In this document: one piece after another, positions 42,237 through 51,240 of the stretch
How the letters are laid out: the number at the start of each line of letters is the position of its first letter
How positions within the stretch are numbered: position 1 is the stretch's first letter
DNA from: JAAXGI01 sp965206975
Lineage (GTDB): Bacteria; Gemmatimonadota; Gemmatimonadetes; Longimicrobiales; Gaopeijiaceae
Direction of reading: 5' to 3'
DNA length: 64,000 nucleotides
Assembly (NCBI GenBank): GCA_965206975.1
Contig: OZ242253.1
Coordinates: forward strand, 248,001-312,000
Position numbers and translations under genes: made by a program
The notes under the pieces: model-generated
What the model saw: only the letters and a program-made list of their open reading frames with translations
Database searches by the model: none
Told to the model about the DNA's origin: nothing

Positions 42237-43100
42237 ATGGTACAATTTTATTCTCTTGCCGTGGCCAGTGTGACATACAACTACGACGCCGCCCTGTATC
42301 CGCCCTTCGCCGTCACCGTCGACATCGCCGTGTTCACCATCCGGGACGATGCGCTGCAGGTGCTCCTGGTCGAACGCGGCCAGGAGCCGTTCCTGGGGGC
42401 CCTGGCGCTGCCGGGCGGCTTCGTGCGACCCGACGAGGACCTCGATCAGGCCGCGGCCCGGGAGCTCGCCGAGGAGACGGGACTGCGGCCGGGATCCTGG
42501 CACCTGGAGCAGCTCGGCAGCTACGGGGATCCTGAAAGGGACCCGCGCATGCGGGTTGTGACCGTTGCCTATTGGGCGGTCTGCGCCGAACTGCCGGCGC
42601 TCCGGGGTGGAGGGGACGCCGCGGCCGCGACCCTGATGCCGGTCAGGAGGATGGAGCGCGGCCGTGTTCGCCTGGCGTTCGACCACGAACGGATCGTGAG
42701 GGATGCGGTCGAGCGGGCGCGATCGAAGCTCGAGTACACCGCCCTCGCGGCGAAATTCTGCCCGCCGGAGTTCACGATCAGCCAGCTTCGCCGCGTCTAC
42801 GAAACGGTCTGGAGCGAAGACCTCGATCCGGGCAACTTTCAGCGGAGCGTCCAGGGGAGCGGCGCTTTCGAGAAACGCGCCGGGGAGGCGCCCGCGGACC
42901 GGCCCCAACGCGGGCGCCCGGCAGCGCTGTGGGCGTTCAATTCGTCGATCGTTCGTGAAGACCAGCCCGCCGGACCACCACTACGGCGCCCGCTCGCGAA
43001 ACGAAGTCGAGCGGAGGGAATCGTGGCCGATACCCCATCCACCGCCCGCCCCGCTCGGGAGCAGGCTGCCCGGAGAGGGGAAGAGGACGAGAAGGACTAG
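42237..43100 (+). CDS. nrtR: NrtR-type Nudix-domain transcriptional regulator
   Basis: A 287-aa product starting at ATG 42237. YPPFAVTVDIAVFTIRDDAL, then QVLLVERGQEPF and the Nudix box GGFVRPDEDLDQAAARELAE followed by ETGL (G-x5-E-x7-RE-x-x-EE-x-G complete). The C-terminal part has the NrtR winged helix: YTALAAKFCPPEFTISQLRR, then VYETVWSEDLDPGNFQRSV. NrtR proteins sense ADP-ribose or related NAD metabolites and repress NAD-salvage genes. The last about 60 residues are a low-complexity tail. Divergent from the ARPP-1 gene, a plausible regulatory target. Confidence 0.88.
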   Translation: MVQFYSLAVASVTYNYDAALYPPFAVTVDIAVFTIRDDALQVLLVERGQEPFLGALALPGGFVRPDEDLDQAAARELAEETGLRPGSWHLEQLGSYGDPERDPRMRVVTVAYWAVCAELPALRGGGDAAAATLMPVRRMERGRVRLAFDHERIVRDAVERARSKLEYTALAAKFCPPEFTISQLRRVYETVWSEDLDPGNFQRSVQGSGAFEKRAGEAPADRPQRGRPAALWAFNSSIVREDQPAGPPLRRPLAKRSRAEGIVADTPSTARPAREQAARRGEEDEKD

Positions 43101-43261
43101 GCGATTGTGCGGCCGGATCGGCCGCTTGAGGGCCTCGAAGACTCGAAAACAGCCGAACAGCCCGGATCCCCGGTCGAGGATCGCCGCGCTAAGGTGGCCT
43201 GAGGGAGGGCGCCAACCGGGTGGACAGCAACCTCTTTTGACTGCAATGCAATCGATGCTTA

Positions 43262-43275
43262 ACCTCGCACGAGGT
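43262..43275 (+). promoter_or_regulatory. Palindrome upstream of fitA
   Basis: ACCTCG and CGAGGT flank CA, 23 bp before the fitA ATG. FitA-type RHH antitoxins repress their own operon from such sites. The interval 43101-43261 shows no gene. Confidence 0.45.
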
Positions 43276-43297
43276 GCCTATACGGGAGGAGCGATCC

Positions 43298-43540
43298 ATG
43301 GCAAGCATCACCATCAGGAACCTGGACGACGGGCTGAAGCACCGCCTGCGCGTGCGCGCCGCCGAGAACGACCGCTCAATGGAGGAGGAAGCCCGCGACA
43401 TCCTGCGCTGCACCGTCGGCGAAGCTCTGCCCCCCGAGGATCTCGGCCGGGCCATCCATGCCCGCTTCGCGGCCCTCGGCGGCGTCGATCTCGAGCTTCC
43501 CGAACGCAGCCCAATGCGGTCGCCGCCCGAGTCCAGATGA
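43298..43540 (+). CDS. fitA: FitA-type RHH antitoxin
   Basis: An 80-aa product starting at ATG 43298 with RBS GGGAGGAG. MASITIRNLDDGLKHRLRVR, then AAENDRSMEEEARDILRCTV is the FitA/Arc-like ribbon-helix-helix domain. The tail (DLGRAIHARFAALGGVDLEL, ending with SPMRSPPESR) is the toxin-binding arm. The toxin gene begins 11 bases later but is damaged. Antitoxin intact. Confidence 0.9.
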   Translation: MASITIRNLDDGLKHRLRVRAAENDRSMEEEARDILRCTVGEALPPEDLGRAIHARFAALGGVDLELPERSPMRSPPESR

Positions 43541-43550
43541 GCGGCTGGCC

Positions 43551-43857
43551 ATGATCGTCATTGATACGAACGTGGTCTCCGAGCTGATGCGGCTGACGCC
43601 CTCGCCTACGGCCATGGCATGGTTCTCTGGGCAGGACTCCGCCGGGCTCTATCTTACCGCCGTCAGCGAGGCGGAGCTGCGCACGGCCCTTCGACAGCGC
43701 CGCCGCCAGGGCTTATGCTGCTATCGCCGCGTCCCGCAGGTCTTTGGGCCGGCCCATCCTAGACGCCGATTGCCAGATCGCCGCCATAGCCCGTGCTAGC
43801 GAAGCAGCGCTGGCGACCAGGAATGTTGAGGACTTCGCGCATTGCGGGATTGCAGTG
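43551..43857 (+). pseudogene. fitB: FitB-type PIN toxin, internally deleted
   Basis: The gene begins MIVIDTNVVSELMRLTPSPT, then FSGQDSAGLYLTAVSEAELR. After TAL the expected central part (about 40 codons) is missing and the frame changes: DSAAARAYAAIAASRRSLGR follows in the +1 frame, then PILDADCQIAAIARASEAAL and ATRNVEDFAHCGI. The join lies at about 43686-43693. The last codons are replaced by a copy of the ARPP-1 gene end starting at 43858. The deletion and frameshift make it inactive. Confidence 0.85.
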
Positions 43858-43987
43858 CCGGTAAGCCGCCTGTTGGCCACACGGCGCTCGACACCCAATC
43901 CGACGCCCGGCGTCTCCTGTGCCCGAGCCGAAGCGAAGCTCCGGACAACCTTCAGGACCCGCGTGGGGGACGGGCCTCCCTTCGGGA
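43858..43987. repeat. 130-bp copy of ARPP-1 gene 3' region
   Basis: Identical to 41324-41453 except for one C/T difference, in the same orientation. It replaces the last codons of fitB. The copy carries no start or complete domain. The sequence from 43988 to 44114 shows no gene. Confidence 0.95.
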
Positions 43988-44114
43988 GAGGCATCGAGAG
44001 CCGCACGCCCTACCAGGTCTTACCGACGCCAGGAAGGCCGCAATAGCCAGGAAGGAGGACGCCAACAGGAAGGCAGCCTAGAGAGAGCTCCGGCGAGGGC
44101 CGACTGTCAGGTCA

Positions 44115-44861
44115 TTACCATCTCTGTACACCCCGGGCTATGTGCTGCCGGGGGTCACCGAGGAGCTGACTCCATCCCCATCTACTCCCCTTACCCCTGA
44201 GACCCACCTCGGAAGTGACGACACGTCGATTGTCGATGACCGCGTTGGTTCTGCCTTCGTATTCCACCCGGAGGTGGTACGAGTCAAAGATTACCATTAA
44301 TCCGAACGCACGGCCGAAGCCTGAGTAGTTGCTCCCAACCTCGATGAGACCGGGGTACGACCTCTTTTTCTTCTGTGAGTTCTGAAACCATCCCTCTCGT
44401 GCACCCACGCTGATACTTCGATCGAGGCCTCCAAACACCCTCATGGTCCCCCACAGCTGACCGTGCAAGCTACGGGCAATATCCCCAATCTGGGCCTTAG
44501 TCACGCCGATTTCGTATCCGGCTGCGAACCGGTGGTCCTCGTTCGTCGGCACCAGCGTATGGTAAAGCGACAACCCATAGTGTCCGAAGCCGCTCCCATG
44601 GTCACGCCCCGAGCTGACGAACCGGGCAGCAACAGCCTCCACACCTAGCCAGTCAGTCAGGCTACGCTGGAGACGAAACCCCATGAGATCGAAAGAGCCT
44701 GGTCGGTAGTTTTCTACTACTTGATAAATGGCCGACGCGGCCCATTTGGGATCCTCCGATAAAATCAGAGGAATGTACTGGGCATCCGCTTCCGCCACGA
44801 AACAGAGCAGGAGAAGCAGAGAGATACCCGTGACACGTAAGACTCGTGAGCGGAGTTGCAT
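44115..44861 (-). CDS. Secreted outer-membrane-like protein
   Basis: A 248-aa product starting at ATG 44861 with a signal peptide (VTGISLLLLLCFVAEADAQ). The mature part alternates polar and hydrophobic residues (WLGVEAVAARFVSSG, FGHYGLSLYHTLVP, GYEIGVTKAQIG, HLRVEYEGRTNAVIDNRRVV), suggesting a beta-barrel of eight to ten strands. The end (GWSQLLGDPRQHIARGVQRW) does not look like a barrel terminus, so the true 3' end may be frameshifted or replaced. GC content is lower than neighbours. Family unknown. Confidence 0.55.
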   Translation of the reverse strand: MQLRSRVLRVTGISLLLLLCFVAEADAQYIPLILSEDPKWAASAIYQVVENYRPGSFDLMGFRLQRSLTDWLGVEAVAARFVSSGRDHGSGFGHYGLSLYHTLVPTNEDHRFAAGYEIGVTKAQIGDIARSLHGQLWGTMRVFGGLDRSISVGAREGWFQNSQKKKRSYPGLIEVGSNYSGFGRAFGLMVIFDSYHLRVEYEGRTNAVIDNRRVVTSEVGLRGKGSRWGWSQLLGDPRQHIARGVQRW

Positions 44862-44949
44862 CAAACAAGACCATGGGCCGATGGCCAACGGCGTGAATCG
44901 GGCCTTTGACTCACACATCATTCGGAGCTCGGAGCCCCGGAGTCGACCG

Positions 44950-45369
44950 TGATGGATATACTATCCGAACTACTACCTGTCAGGTCCGTCACGGTCATTG
45001 AGAGCGAGAAATCCTCCTCCCGGGTATCGTCCGTATAGTAAATGCTGTACGATCCAACCTCCTGGCTATCTCTCTACTACTGAAGTCTTACGCTGCCATA
45101 GCCACCTGTGCCACCCAACGACATTCGTCGGCACCCTGTTCCGGTTGGACCTCGTACCGTAACGCGGGGAGGCCCGGTTCCCCATGCTCAGAACCAGCTC
45201 CTATCTTGACGAGCTTCGATATCTGGTTCAGGGATGGGCAACGCCACCTTGTTGGACTCTTTGAGACTACGCTGGCGATTCCGAGCCACTCCCAGGTGCT
45301 ACCTCTTGTCTGGGTCGTAGGCGACCGGTCGTGAGTGTAGCGTCCGAAACGCGTTGCCATTTAGCTAGA
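44950..45369. other. No confident gene
   Basis: A minus-strand frame (45088-45360) with IGAGSEHGEPGLPALRYEV and DECRWVAQVAMAA might be a gene tail, but it has no start context and no family. Codon composition is less biased than elsewhere. I call nothing here. Confidence 0.35.
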
Positions 45370-46185
45370 CTAACCTCCACCCTTCCAGGGTACGCCGGGC
45401 AAGCGTGCAATCAGCCTCGACGACACGACGGTCCCCGCTTTCTCGACGTCCCACTCGAACCCGGCAGCCAACAACGGGCTGATGTCTCCGATGAATTTCC
45501 GGTCCTCAAGCTTGCCCGACAGATTCCGTTCGAACTGAGCGCGCGTCACCCGGTGCCCCTCATGCTCCATGTACTCAGAAAACGTCTCCACGACGCGCTG
45601 CGGCTCGACTTCGAATCTTTCGAGTGCCGTCGCCAAATCGAAGAGATCTCGTCCTTGCTTTCGCTGGTATAGCGCGCGGAGCTTGGTACCGAGAAGCTCA
45701 TCCAACGCATAGGTCTGGATCTCGCATTCGCCATCGAACCAGCGACCATGCACACTGAACGGCATCTCCTGAAGGCCGTAGACGGCGAAATGCTCTCGCG
45801 TGCTGATCTCGACCTTTAGCGCGAGAGGGATCGAGGGGCTGTCTTCGGAATCGAAGCGATATCTGAATGTGACCCGGCCCTCGGTCTGCTTCCAGGTCGG
45901 CTCTCCTAGCCAGGGATCGAGGACCTCCCGGAGGGCTCCCATCATCGGCCCGGCCCGGCCAGCCTCGATCTGTACGAGGTCGATGTCCTCCGAGTAGCGG
46001 GCAGCAGGTCTGAGATGGAGCTTGTAGAGCGCTGTCCCCCCGCGGAACGCCAGCGCGTCCTTCAACACCGGATGCGAGAAGATCTCGACGACGGCGCGGC
46101 TGATGACGAGGTCTTGCTCGACCTGGAAGTCCTGCACCCACGGTGCCTCCGCGCGCCACTCGGTGATGTAGTCGTACGGGATCAC
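45370..46185 (-). CDS. AbiEii/AbiGii-type nucleotidyltransferase toxin
   Basis: A 271-aa product. LKDALAFRGGTALYKLHLRP, then ARYSEDIDLVQIEAG is the AbiEii/DUF1814 active site (GGT plus ED-x-D). It is followed by VTFRYRFDSEDSPSIPLALK, the helical EIQTYALDELLGTKLRALYQ and RKQGRDLFDLATALER, the usual order of the family. Its start overlaps the stop of the AbiEi gene upstream (46182-46185). Intact, in contrast to the copy at 8902-10014. Confidence 0.92.
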   Translation of the reverse strand: MIPYDYITEWRAEAPWVQDFQVEQDLVISRAVVEIFSHPVLKDALAFRGGTALYKLHLRPAARYSEDIDLVQIEAGRAGPMMGALREVLDPWLGEPTWKQTEGRVTFRYRFDSEDSPSIPLALKVEISTREHFAVYGLQEMPFSVHGRWFDGECEIQTYALDELLGTKLRALYQRKQGRDLFDLATALERFEVEPQRVVETFSEYMEHEGHRVTRAQFERNLSGKLEDRKFIGDISPLLAAGFEWDVEKAGTVVSSRLIARLPGVPWKGGG

Positions 46186-46985
46186 AACTCCGGCTCCACC
46201 TGCGCGTTGACCCAGAGCTTCCAGCGGTTGTCCCGGTGGCTATCCTCCTGCGGCAATCCCGGCATCAAGGGGGTCGATTCGCGCGCATGGGTTCGCACGT
46301 ACTCCTGAAGAGGGATGGCCTTTGGGGGCGCGCCGACCCGCTCCAGCAAGTAACCCAGTCGTTGTGCCCAGGAAATCGGTGCTGCTGCTGCTGCCACGGG
46401 GAGTTTGTCGGCTTGTAGGCGTTCAGCCAGCTCGGCGAGCACGGTTGAGACCTGATCGAGTCCGCCTACTTTCTCCTGGTAACCGATCAGGTCGATTGCG
46501 GTGGCTTCCGGGGTCGACATGCACAACGTCCCCCGTGGGGTGTTGAGGGCCTGGACGGGCACTTCCTGGAGACCCCTTCGGAGCATGAAGGTGACTCGCA
46601 CGTGGCCGCAGACGAGTGCCCGGCGTTGCCGGCCGACGAGCACCTGGAAAGCCTGCGGGCGCTGGTGTGCTGCTCCGTGGTACTGCGCGGCCGTCAACAA
46701 AGCTGCATAGTAGGCACGGCCTTCTCTTTTCATGAGCGCGGGAATGAACTGCTCGGCAGGCAGGCAGCCTAGCGAGCGGTACTCGGGCCGTACAGTGACG
46801 TAGAAGCCGCGCGCAGGAGAGGCGATAAGCCCGTGCTTGGCCAACCGGTGCAATGCAGCGTTCGTTGCCGTAGCGGAGACGCCGAGTGCGGCCCTCGCCT
46901 CCGTTGAGTTGAAGTGGTGGCGGCCGGCCGCAGCCAGACTGTCGATGTATTCCCGGGCGTGGGGCGGGCGATTCTCAGACTTCAT
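46182..46985 (-). CDS. AbiEi-type antitoxin
   Basis: A 267-aa product. The winged helix (STEARAALGVSATATNAALH, then RLAKHGLIASPARGFYVTVR) is followed by the AbiEi_4/C-terminal part: EQFIPALMKREGRAYYAALL, TAAQYHGAAHQRPQAFQVLV and TPRGTLCMSTPEATAIDLIG. It represses its own operon and antagonises the NTase toxin. It overlaps the toxin gene by four bases. A palindrome lies directly upstream. Confidence 0.92.
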   Translation of the reverse strand: MKSENRPPHAREYIDSLAAAGRHHFNSTEARAALGVSATATNAALHRLAKHGLIASPARGFYVTVRPEYRSLGCLPAEQFIPALMKREGRAYYAALLTAAQYHGAAHQRPQAFQVLVGRQRRALVCGHVRVTFMLRRGLQEVPVQALNTPRGTLCMSTPEATAIDLIGYQEKVGGLDQVSTVLAELAERLQADKLPVAAAAAPISWAQRLGYLLERVGAPPKAIPLQEYVRTHARESTPLMPGLPQEDSHRDNRWKLWVNAQVEPEL

Positions 46986-46997
46986 ATGCGTATAATA

Positions 46998-47008
46998 ACG
47001 AATTTCGT
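46998..47008 (-). promoter_or_regulatory. Palindrome upstream of second abiE operon
   Basis: ACGAA-T-TTCGT, 13 bp upstream of the abiEi ATG and adjacent to a TTATTATA box on the minus strand. A likely promoter and operator. The interval to 47093 separates it from the divergent lipoprotein gene. Confidence 0.5.
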
Positions 47009-47093
47009 CATCCTACGCCATCAAAATCCTGAATGGCCTCATGCAAAATCTCACTCGAAGTAGTAGAGCCAGAGACTGGCGCGGTGACCTTAG

Positions 47094-48179
47094 ATGAATC
47101 GTATCGTGATACCGCTTGTGGTGGCGCTACTCGTCGGCTGCACGGGAGATCCCGGACCAACCGGGCCTTTTGGCCCCAGAGGACCCGAGGGGCTGCAGGG
47201 AGAACAAGGACCCCAGGGAGTGCAAGGAGAGCAAGGACCTCAGGGGCCGCAGGGCGACCAGGGGCCTCAGGGACCACAGGGACCTCCAGGCCCATTCCTC
47301 AATTGGGCCGACGTAATGGAGGACGCCGGGATCGACGACGCCCACTACGGCATCGGAATTGAAGTGGACGGAGAATACCACGTGATAGGCAGCGGGTTCG
47401 CATCCCACTACGACAACGGGATCTGGACGGCTGCCCACGTTGTGAAAGGCCTGTTGGACAATCTCGATGAACTGGCGAACATGAACCCCGTCGCCCTCGT
47501 CGTGAAGGCCGGCACCGTCGTCGGCGAAAGCGAGACGTACGCTCCGACGGGCTATGCACTGCATCCCGAGTACGATGATGAAGGGGAGGTCGGGTCATCT
47601 CCAGACGTCGGGATCATCTTCGTCGATGCGGCGTTCGCCGGCGGTGCATCCCTCTTGCCGCGTGACAGGGTGGACGAGCTTCGCGTGGGGCAGCCCATCG
47701 CCACCCTGGGCTTCCCGACGACGCTAGGGTTTGGCACGATCGCCACGCCCACCTTCAAGGATGGCGTCCTCAGCGCACTGCGGCCCCTTCGCGGGAGCGA
47801 CGACACCCGCCTCCTCGAGGTTCAGCACAACTTCGATACGTCGAGGGGCACGAGCGGCAGCGCGATCTTCGACCACCAGGGGTGGATGATCGCGGTGAGT
47901 TATGCAGCACTCGTGGCGGTGGTTCCCAGCGCCGCTACCGGCAGGCCGGTCAGCATTGGCGTCGGCAGCCTGGGGTTCGGCATCCGTGTGGATGCGGTGT
48001 GGGAGCTCATGGACCACATAGAGGCTGACGAGAGTGTGGCGGTCCTACCCTTCGGCGCTGGCGTTACGGCGGCCCGAGGCGGGGTCATTCCGCGAAGACC
48101 CTATCCGTCCCCGGCGTACCAGGCCTTCCCCCGAGAGTGGAACGGCCAGACGATCCCGCCGCTGACGCTCGTCCGATGA
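47094..48179 (+). CDS. Lipoprotein with collagen-like stalk and trypsin-like protease domain
   Basis: A 361-aa product. Lipobox PLVVALLVGCTG (Cys 16). Residues 18-68 are 17 uninterrupted Gly-x-y triplets rich in GPQ and GEQ, a collagen-like helix. A trypsin/DegP-like domain follows with His 115 in WTAAHVVKG, Asp 171 in SSPDVGIIF and Ser 254 in RGTSGSAIF, in the order of the S1 catalytic triad. The chain ends after a Pro-rich tail. This suggests a trimeric, membrane-anchored extracellular or periplasmic protease held off the surface by a triple-helical stalk. Collagen stalks are known in bacteria; joining one to a chymotrypsin-fold lipoprotein is unusual. Intact. Confidence 0.85.
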   Translation: MNRIVIPLVVALLVGCTGDPGPTGPFGPRGPEGLQGEQGPQGVQGEQGPQGPQGDQGPQGPQGPPGPFLNWADVMEDAGIDDAHYGIGIEVDGEYHVIGSGFASHYDNGIWTAAHVVKGLLDNLDELANMNPVALVVKAGTVVGESETYAPTGYALHPEYDDEGEVGSSPDVGIIFVDAAFAGGASLLPRDRVDELRVGQPIATLGFPTTLGFGTIATPTFKDGVLSALRPLRGSDDTRLLEVQHNFDTSRGTSGSAIFDHQGWMIAVSYAALVAVVPSAATGRPVSIGVGSLGFGIRVDAVWELMDHIEADESVAVLPFGAGVTAARGGVIPRRPYPSPAYQAFPREWNGQTIPPLTLVR

Positions 48180-48216
48180 GATGCAGGCCGGACTCCCGAA
48201 GCCCTCTATTGCCAGA

Positions 48217-48897
48217 TCACTCCGCCCCCAGGAGCGCCGCCATCCCCGAGAGGCCGATCACATCAACATCCTTTGTGACGGGATAGCGTTCTTCGCCTGA
48301 GTAGACGATGAAGGAGCGCTTCGGATTCAGGTCTTCGCGGGCGTTGTGAAATCCCCTGCTGGGGGTGGCGGAAAGTCCGCGCTTGATCTCGATGGCCCAG
48401 AGTCCGCGCCTTCCCGGCAATTCGAGAAGGAGATCGATCTCCGCGCCAGCCGATGTGCGGTAGAAGCTTGCCATGGTCCGAGGCGGGGCCACCGCCAGTA
48501 GGTTTTCGATCACGAAACCTTCCCAGCTTGTGCCGACGACCGGATGACCAGCGAGCGCATTGTGGTCCTCAATGCCGAGCAAGGCTTGGACGAGCCCGCT
48601 GTCCCGCACATAAACCTTCGGGGATTTCACCAAACGCTTTTTTACGTTTGCGTGGAACGGCCTGAGCCGACGCACAAGAAGCAGATCCACCAGCAGGTTG
48701 ATATAGCTGGTCACCGTTGGGGCGCTGACCGAAAGGCTGGCGGCTAGCTTTGACGCGTTGAGCAGCGTGCCCTGGCTGTGAGCCAGCATGATCCAGAGTC
48801 GCTCCAGCGTCTCCGCAGGGACGGATGGTCGGGAGTGCCCACTGCGGAGGGTGGTATGGGCGCACATGCCAGTCCTCCACGATGCCGATCGATGCAT
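48217..48897 (-). CDS. DUF4143 protein lacking its AAA domain
   Basis: The recognisable part starts VPAETLERLWIMLAHSQGTL, then ASLSVSAPTVTSYINLLVDL (winged helix), RPFHANVKKRLVKSPKVYVR and YRTSAGAEIDLLLELPGRRG, WAIEIKRGLSATPSRGFHNA. This is the C-terminal half of AAA+ ATPases with DUF4143, which has a restriction-endonuclease-like strand (EID...AIEIKRG). The N-terminal P-loop half is missing; upstream codons are unrelated. The same protein end occurs at 7624-7845. Probably a fragment, though a start within the frame exists. Confidence 0.75.
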   Translation of the reverse strand: MHRSASWRTGMCAHTTLRSGHSRPSVPAETLERLWIMLAHSQGTLLNASKLAASLSVSAPTVTSYINLLVDLLLVRRLRPFHANVKKRLVKSPKVYVRDSGLVQALLGIEDHNALAGHPVVGTSWEGFVIENLLAVAPPRTMASFYRTSAGAEIDLLLELPGRRGLWAIEIKRGLSATPSRGFHNAREDLNPKRSFIVYSGEERYPVTKDVDVIGLSGMAALLGAE

Positions 48898-49103
48898 TCA
48901 AGAGGGGGGGCGCTCCCGTAGATCCCACGCCCGTACATTCGGCATGGACCCAGGACCGCCGCGCGTCGGCGCTGTCTGGCGCACAATCGGAGACTCACGG
49001 CTCATCGGTCTCCGTCACTTGTCGGCGTGGCTTCCGGATGGGTAACATTCGGCGTTCGGTACGAAGCGAGCCAATAGGGCACTCGATGGACAGGGAGGAA
49101 AGA

Positions 49104-49334
49104 ATGACCGGGCCCAGGAAGGCGCTGTTGGCTCGCGTTTCCGCGCTTTGGCTGTCCACGGTCGGGGGCGGGGAGTTGTCGGCCCTGCAGCTGCGGCAGC
49201 CTCCGGTGGACGAGTACATCGAAAGAATGGACCGACCGGAGCGGGTAGCGAATCTCATGGTGGATGAGGTCGTCGAGGCACTAGGGCTCAAGCTAGGGGA
49301 GATGGTAGCGGACATTGGCTCCGGCAGCGGATGA
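49104..49334 (+). pseudogene. SAM methyltransferase N-terminal stub
   Basis: It starts at ATG 49104 after AGGGAGGAAAG, with a signal-like segment (LLARVSALWLSTVGGG), then DEYIERMDRPERVANLMVDE and VVEALGLKLGEMVADIGSGS followed by G and TGA. The frame stops exactly at motif I (DIGSGSG) that would bind SAM. The rest of the methyltransferase is absent because the DUF5916 gene begins at 49331. A truncated, surely inactive stub with an intact start. Confidence 0.75.
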
Positions 49335-51240
49335 CTCCATGCCTGCGGAGGGGCCTGCGCGCGTCACTCCTAACCCTCGGCTTCCAATTCTTGGCGCAGC
49401 CGCACGAGGTGCTCCCCCAGTCGACTGAGGCGACGGAAGCCCAGCTTTCCGCGCCTGCGCGATCTTCGTCTGCGCCTTATAGCCACGACGCGATGGCTCC
49501 GCGGGCCCGAGCCGTTCGCACGTCGGAGCCGATTACGCTGGACGGCAGACTAGACGAACCCGTGTGGGGGACCGCTCCCGCCATCACCGAGTTCCTGCAG
49601 AGCATCCCCAACGAGGGTCAGAGAGTCAGCGAGGAGACAGAGGTCCGGCTCCTGTACGACGATGAGTACATCTATGTCGGCGCCTGGCTCTGGGATGAGG
49701 GAGAGGTGCAAGACCGGATGTCGCGGAAGGACGGAACCGTTCCGGACGCCGATTTCTTCGTGGTCCTCTTTGACAGCTATCATGATCACCGCACCGCCTT
49801 CCGATTCGGAACCTGGCCTTCGGGAGTCAAGAAGGACCAGATCATCATCGCGGGAGGAGGCCTGCAGGACACTTCCTGGGATCCGGTCTGGGATCTCGAG
49901 ACCACCATCACCGGCGAGGGATGGTTCGTCGAGATGCAGATACCCTTCAGCCAGCTCCGTTACGGGGCGGGGGACGTGCAGAGCTGGGGGTTCCAGGCGG
50001 AGCGTCGCCTCCGGCGAAAGGGGGAGGATGTAGCGTGGGCCTTCACTCCCCGCAGCGAGCCCCGTGGCGTCGCTCGTTACGGCCATCTCGAAGGAATCGA
50101 AGGGATTGCGCAGGGGAGGCGACTGGAGCTCCTCCCCTTCGTCACCGCACGCGCAGAGTACCTTCAGGTGCCTCGCAGCGAAGTGGCGCCCTTCGCCAAT
50201 CCGTTCCGGAGCGGGTCGGAATATTTCGGCAATACGGGACTTGACCTCAAGTATCGTGTGGGTACCAACCTCACCCTCGACGGGACGGTGAACCCCGACT
50301 TTGGCCAAGTAGAGGTGGACCCCGCCGTAATCAACCTAACGGCGTTCGAGACGCGATTCGAAGAAAAGCGTCCCTTCTTCGTGGAGGGCGCCGAGATATT
50401 CAGGTTCGGAGACCTCGGGGGGCGGCCCGGCGGAACCGAGGCTCAGCTCGTCTACTCCAGAAGGATCGGGCGGACGCCCCAAGGGTCGGTACCTGATGAG
50501 GCCGAATACTCGGACATCCCGGGTTCGACCACGATACTCGGGGCGATGAAGCTCTCGGGGAAGATCGCCGGCGGGTGGTCGGTAGGGGTCCTGGACGCGG
50601 TCACCGATCGGGTTCGAGCTCACTGGATGGATGCGGAGGGCCGCGGTCAGACCGCGGAGGTGGAGCCCGGAACGAATTATCTCGCGGCAAGGCTGAGGCG
50701 CGACGTACGGCAAGGCACCGGATCCTTCGGAGTCCTGGCGACGAGTGTCCACCGCGATCTCGGGGCCGGTGCCCTGGCAGGACGGCTGCGATCCTCTGCG
50801 TATTCTCTTGGCGTAGACGGACGGATCGAGTGGGATAGCCAGGAGTGGATGTTGGCCGGTAAGCTCTCGGGCAGTCGAGTGGGGGGGAGCCCAGACGCGA
50901 TCGTGCGGGGGCAAAAGAGCTCGGCTCGCTACATGGACCGGCCCGATGCCGATCACCTGGAGTTCGACCCAGCTGCCACATCGCTCACCGGCGTCTATGG
51001 GAAGCTCGACCTGTTGAAGCAGTCCGGGGCCTGGCAGGGTGGCGTGGGGATGACGGCAATCAGCCCGGGATACGAGGTCAATGACCTCGGTTTTCAGACT
51101 TGGGCCGACCGAATCGACCTGACGTCGGCTTTCGGGTATGAACAGCCGACCGCTGGAGAGCACTTTCGGACTCTGAGCGTCACGGGGGGATCCACGGGCA
51201 CCTTCAATTTCGGCGGGGAAGCGGTCTTCGCCGAGGCTAG
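49331..51240 (+). pseudogene. DUF5916/CBM9-like outer-membrane protein, N-terminal part (split by IS1182)
   Basis: It starts at ATG 49331 overlapping the methyltransferase stop (ATGA). Residues about 55-230 are a CBM9-like domain: ITLDGRLDEPVWGTAPAITE, VRLLYDDEYIYVGAWLWDEG, FDSYHDHRTAFRFGTWPSG. From about residue 260 the DUF5916 beta-barrel begins (LELLPFVTARAEYL, GLDLKYRVGTNLTLDGTVNP, FEEKRPFFVEGAEIFRFG). The frame is cut at 51240 by a complete IS1182. Removing the IS and one CTAG copy joins it in frame to 52884-53748 (924 aa). Family members are outer-membrane proteins with a carbohydrate-binding-like head; function unknown. Confidence 0.9.
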
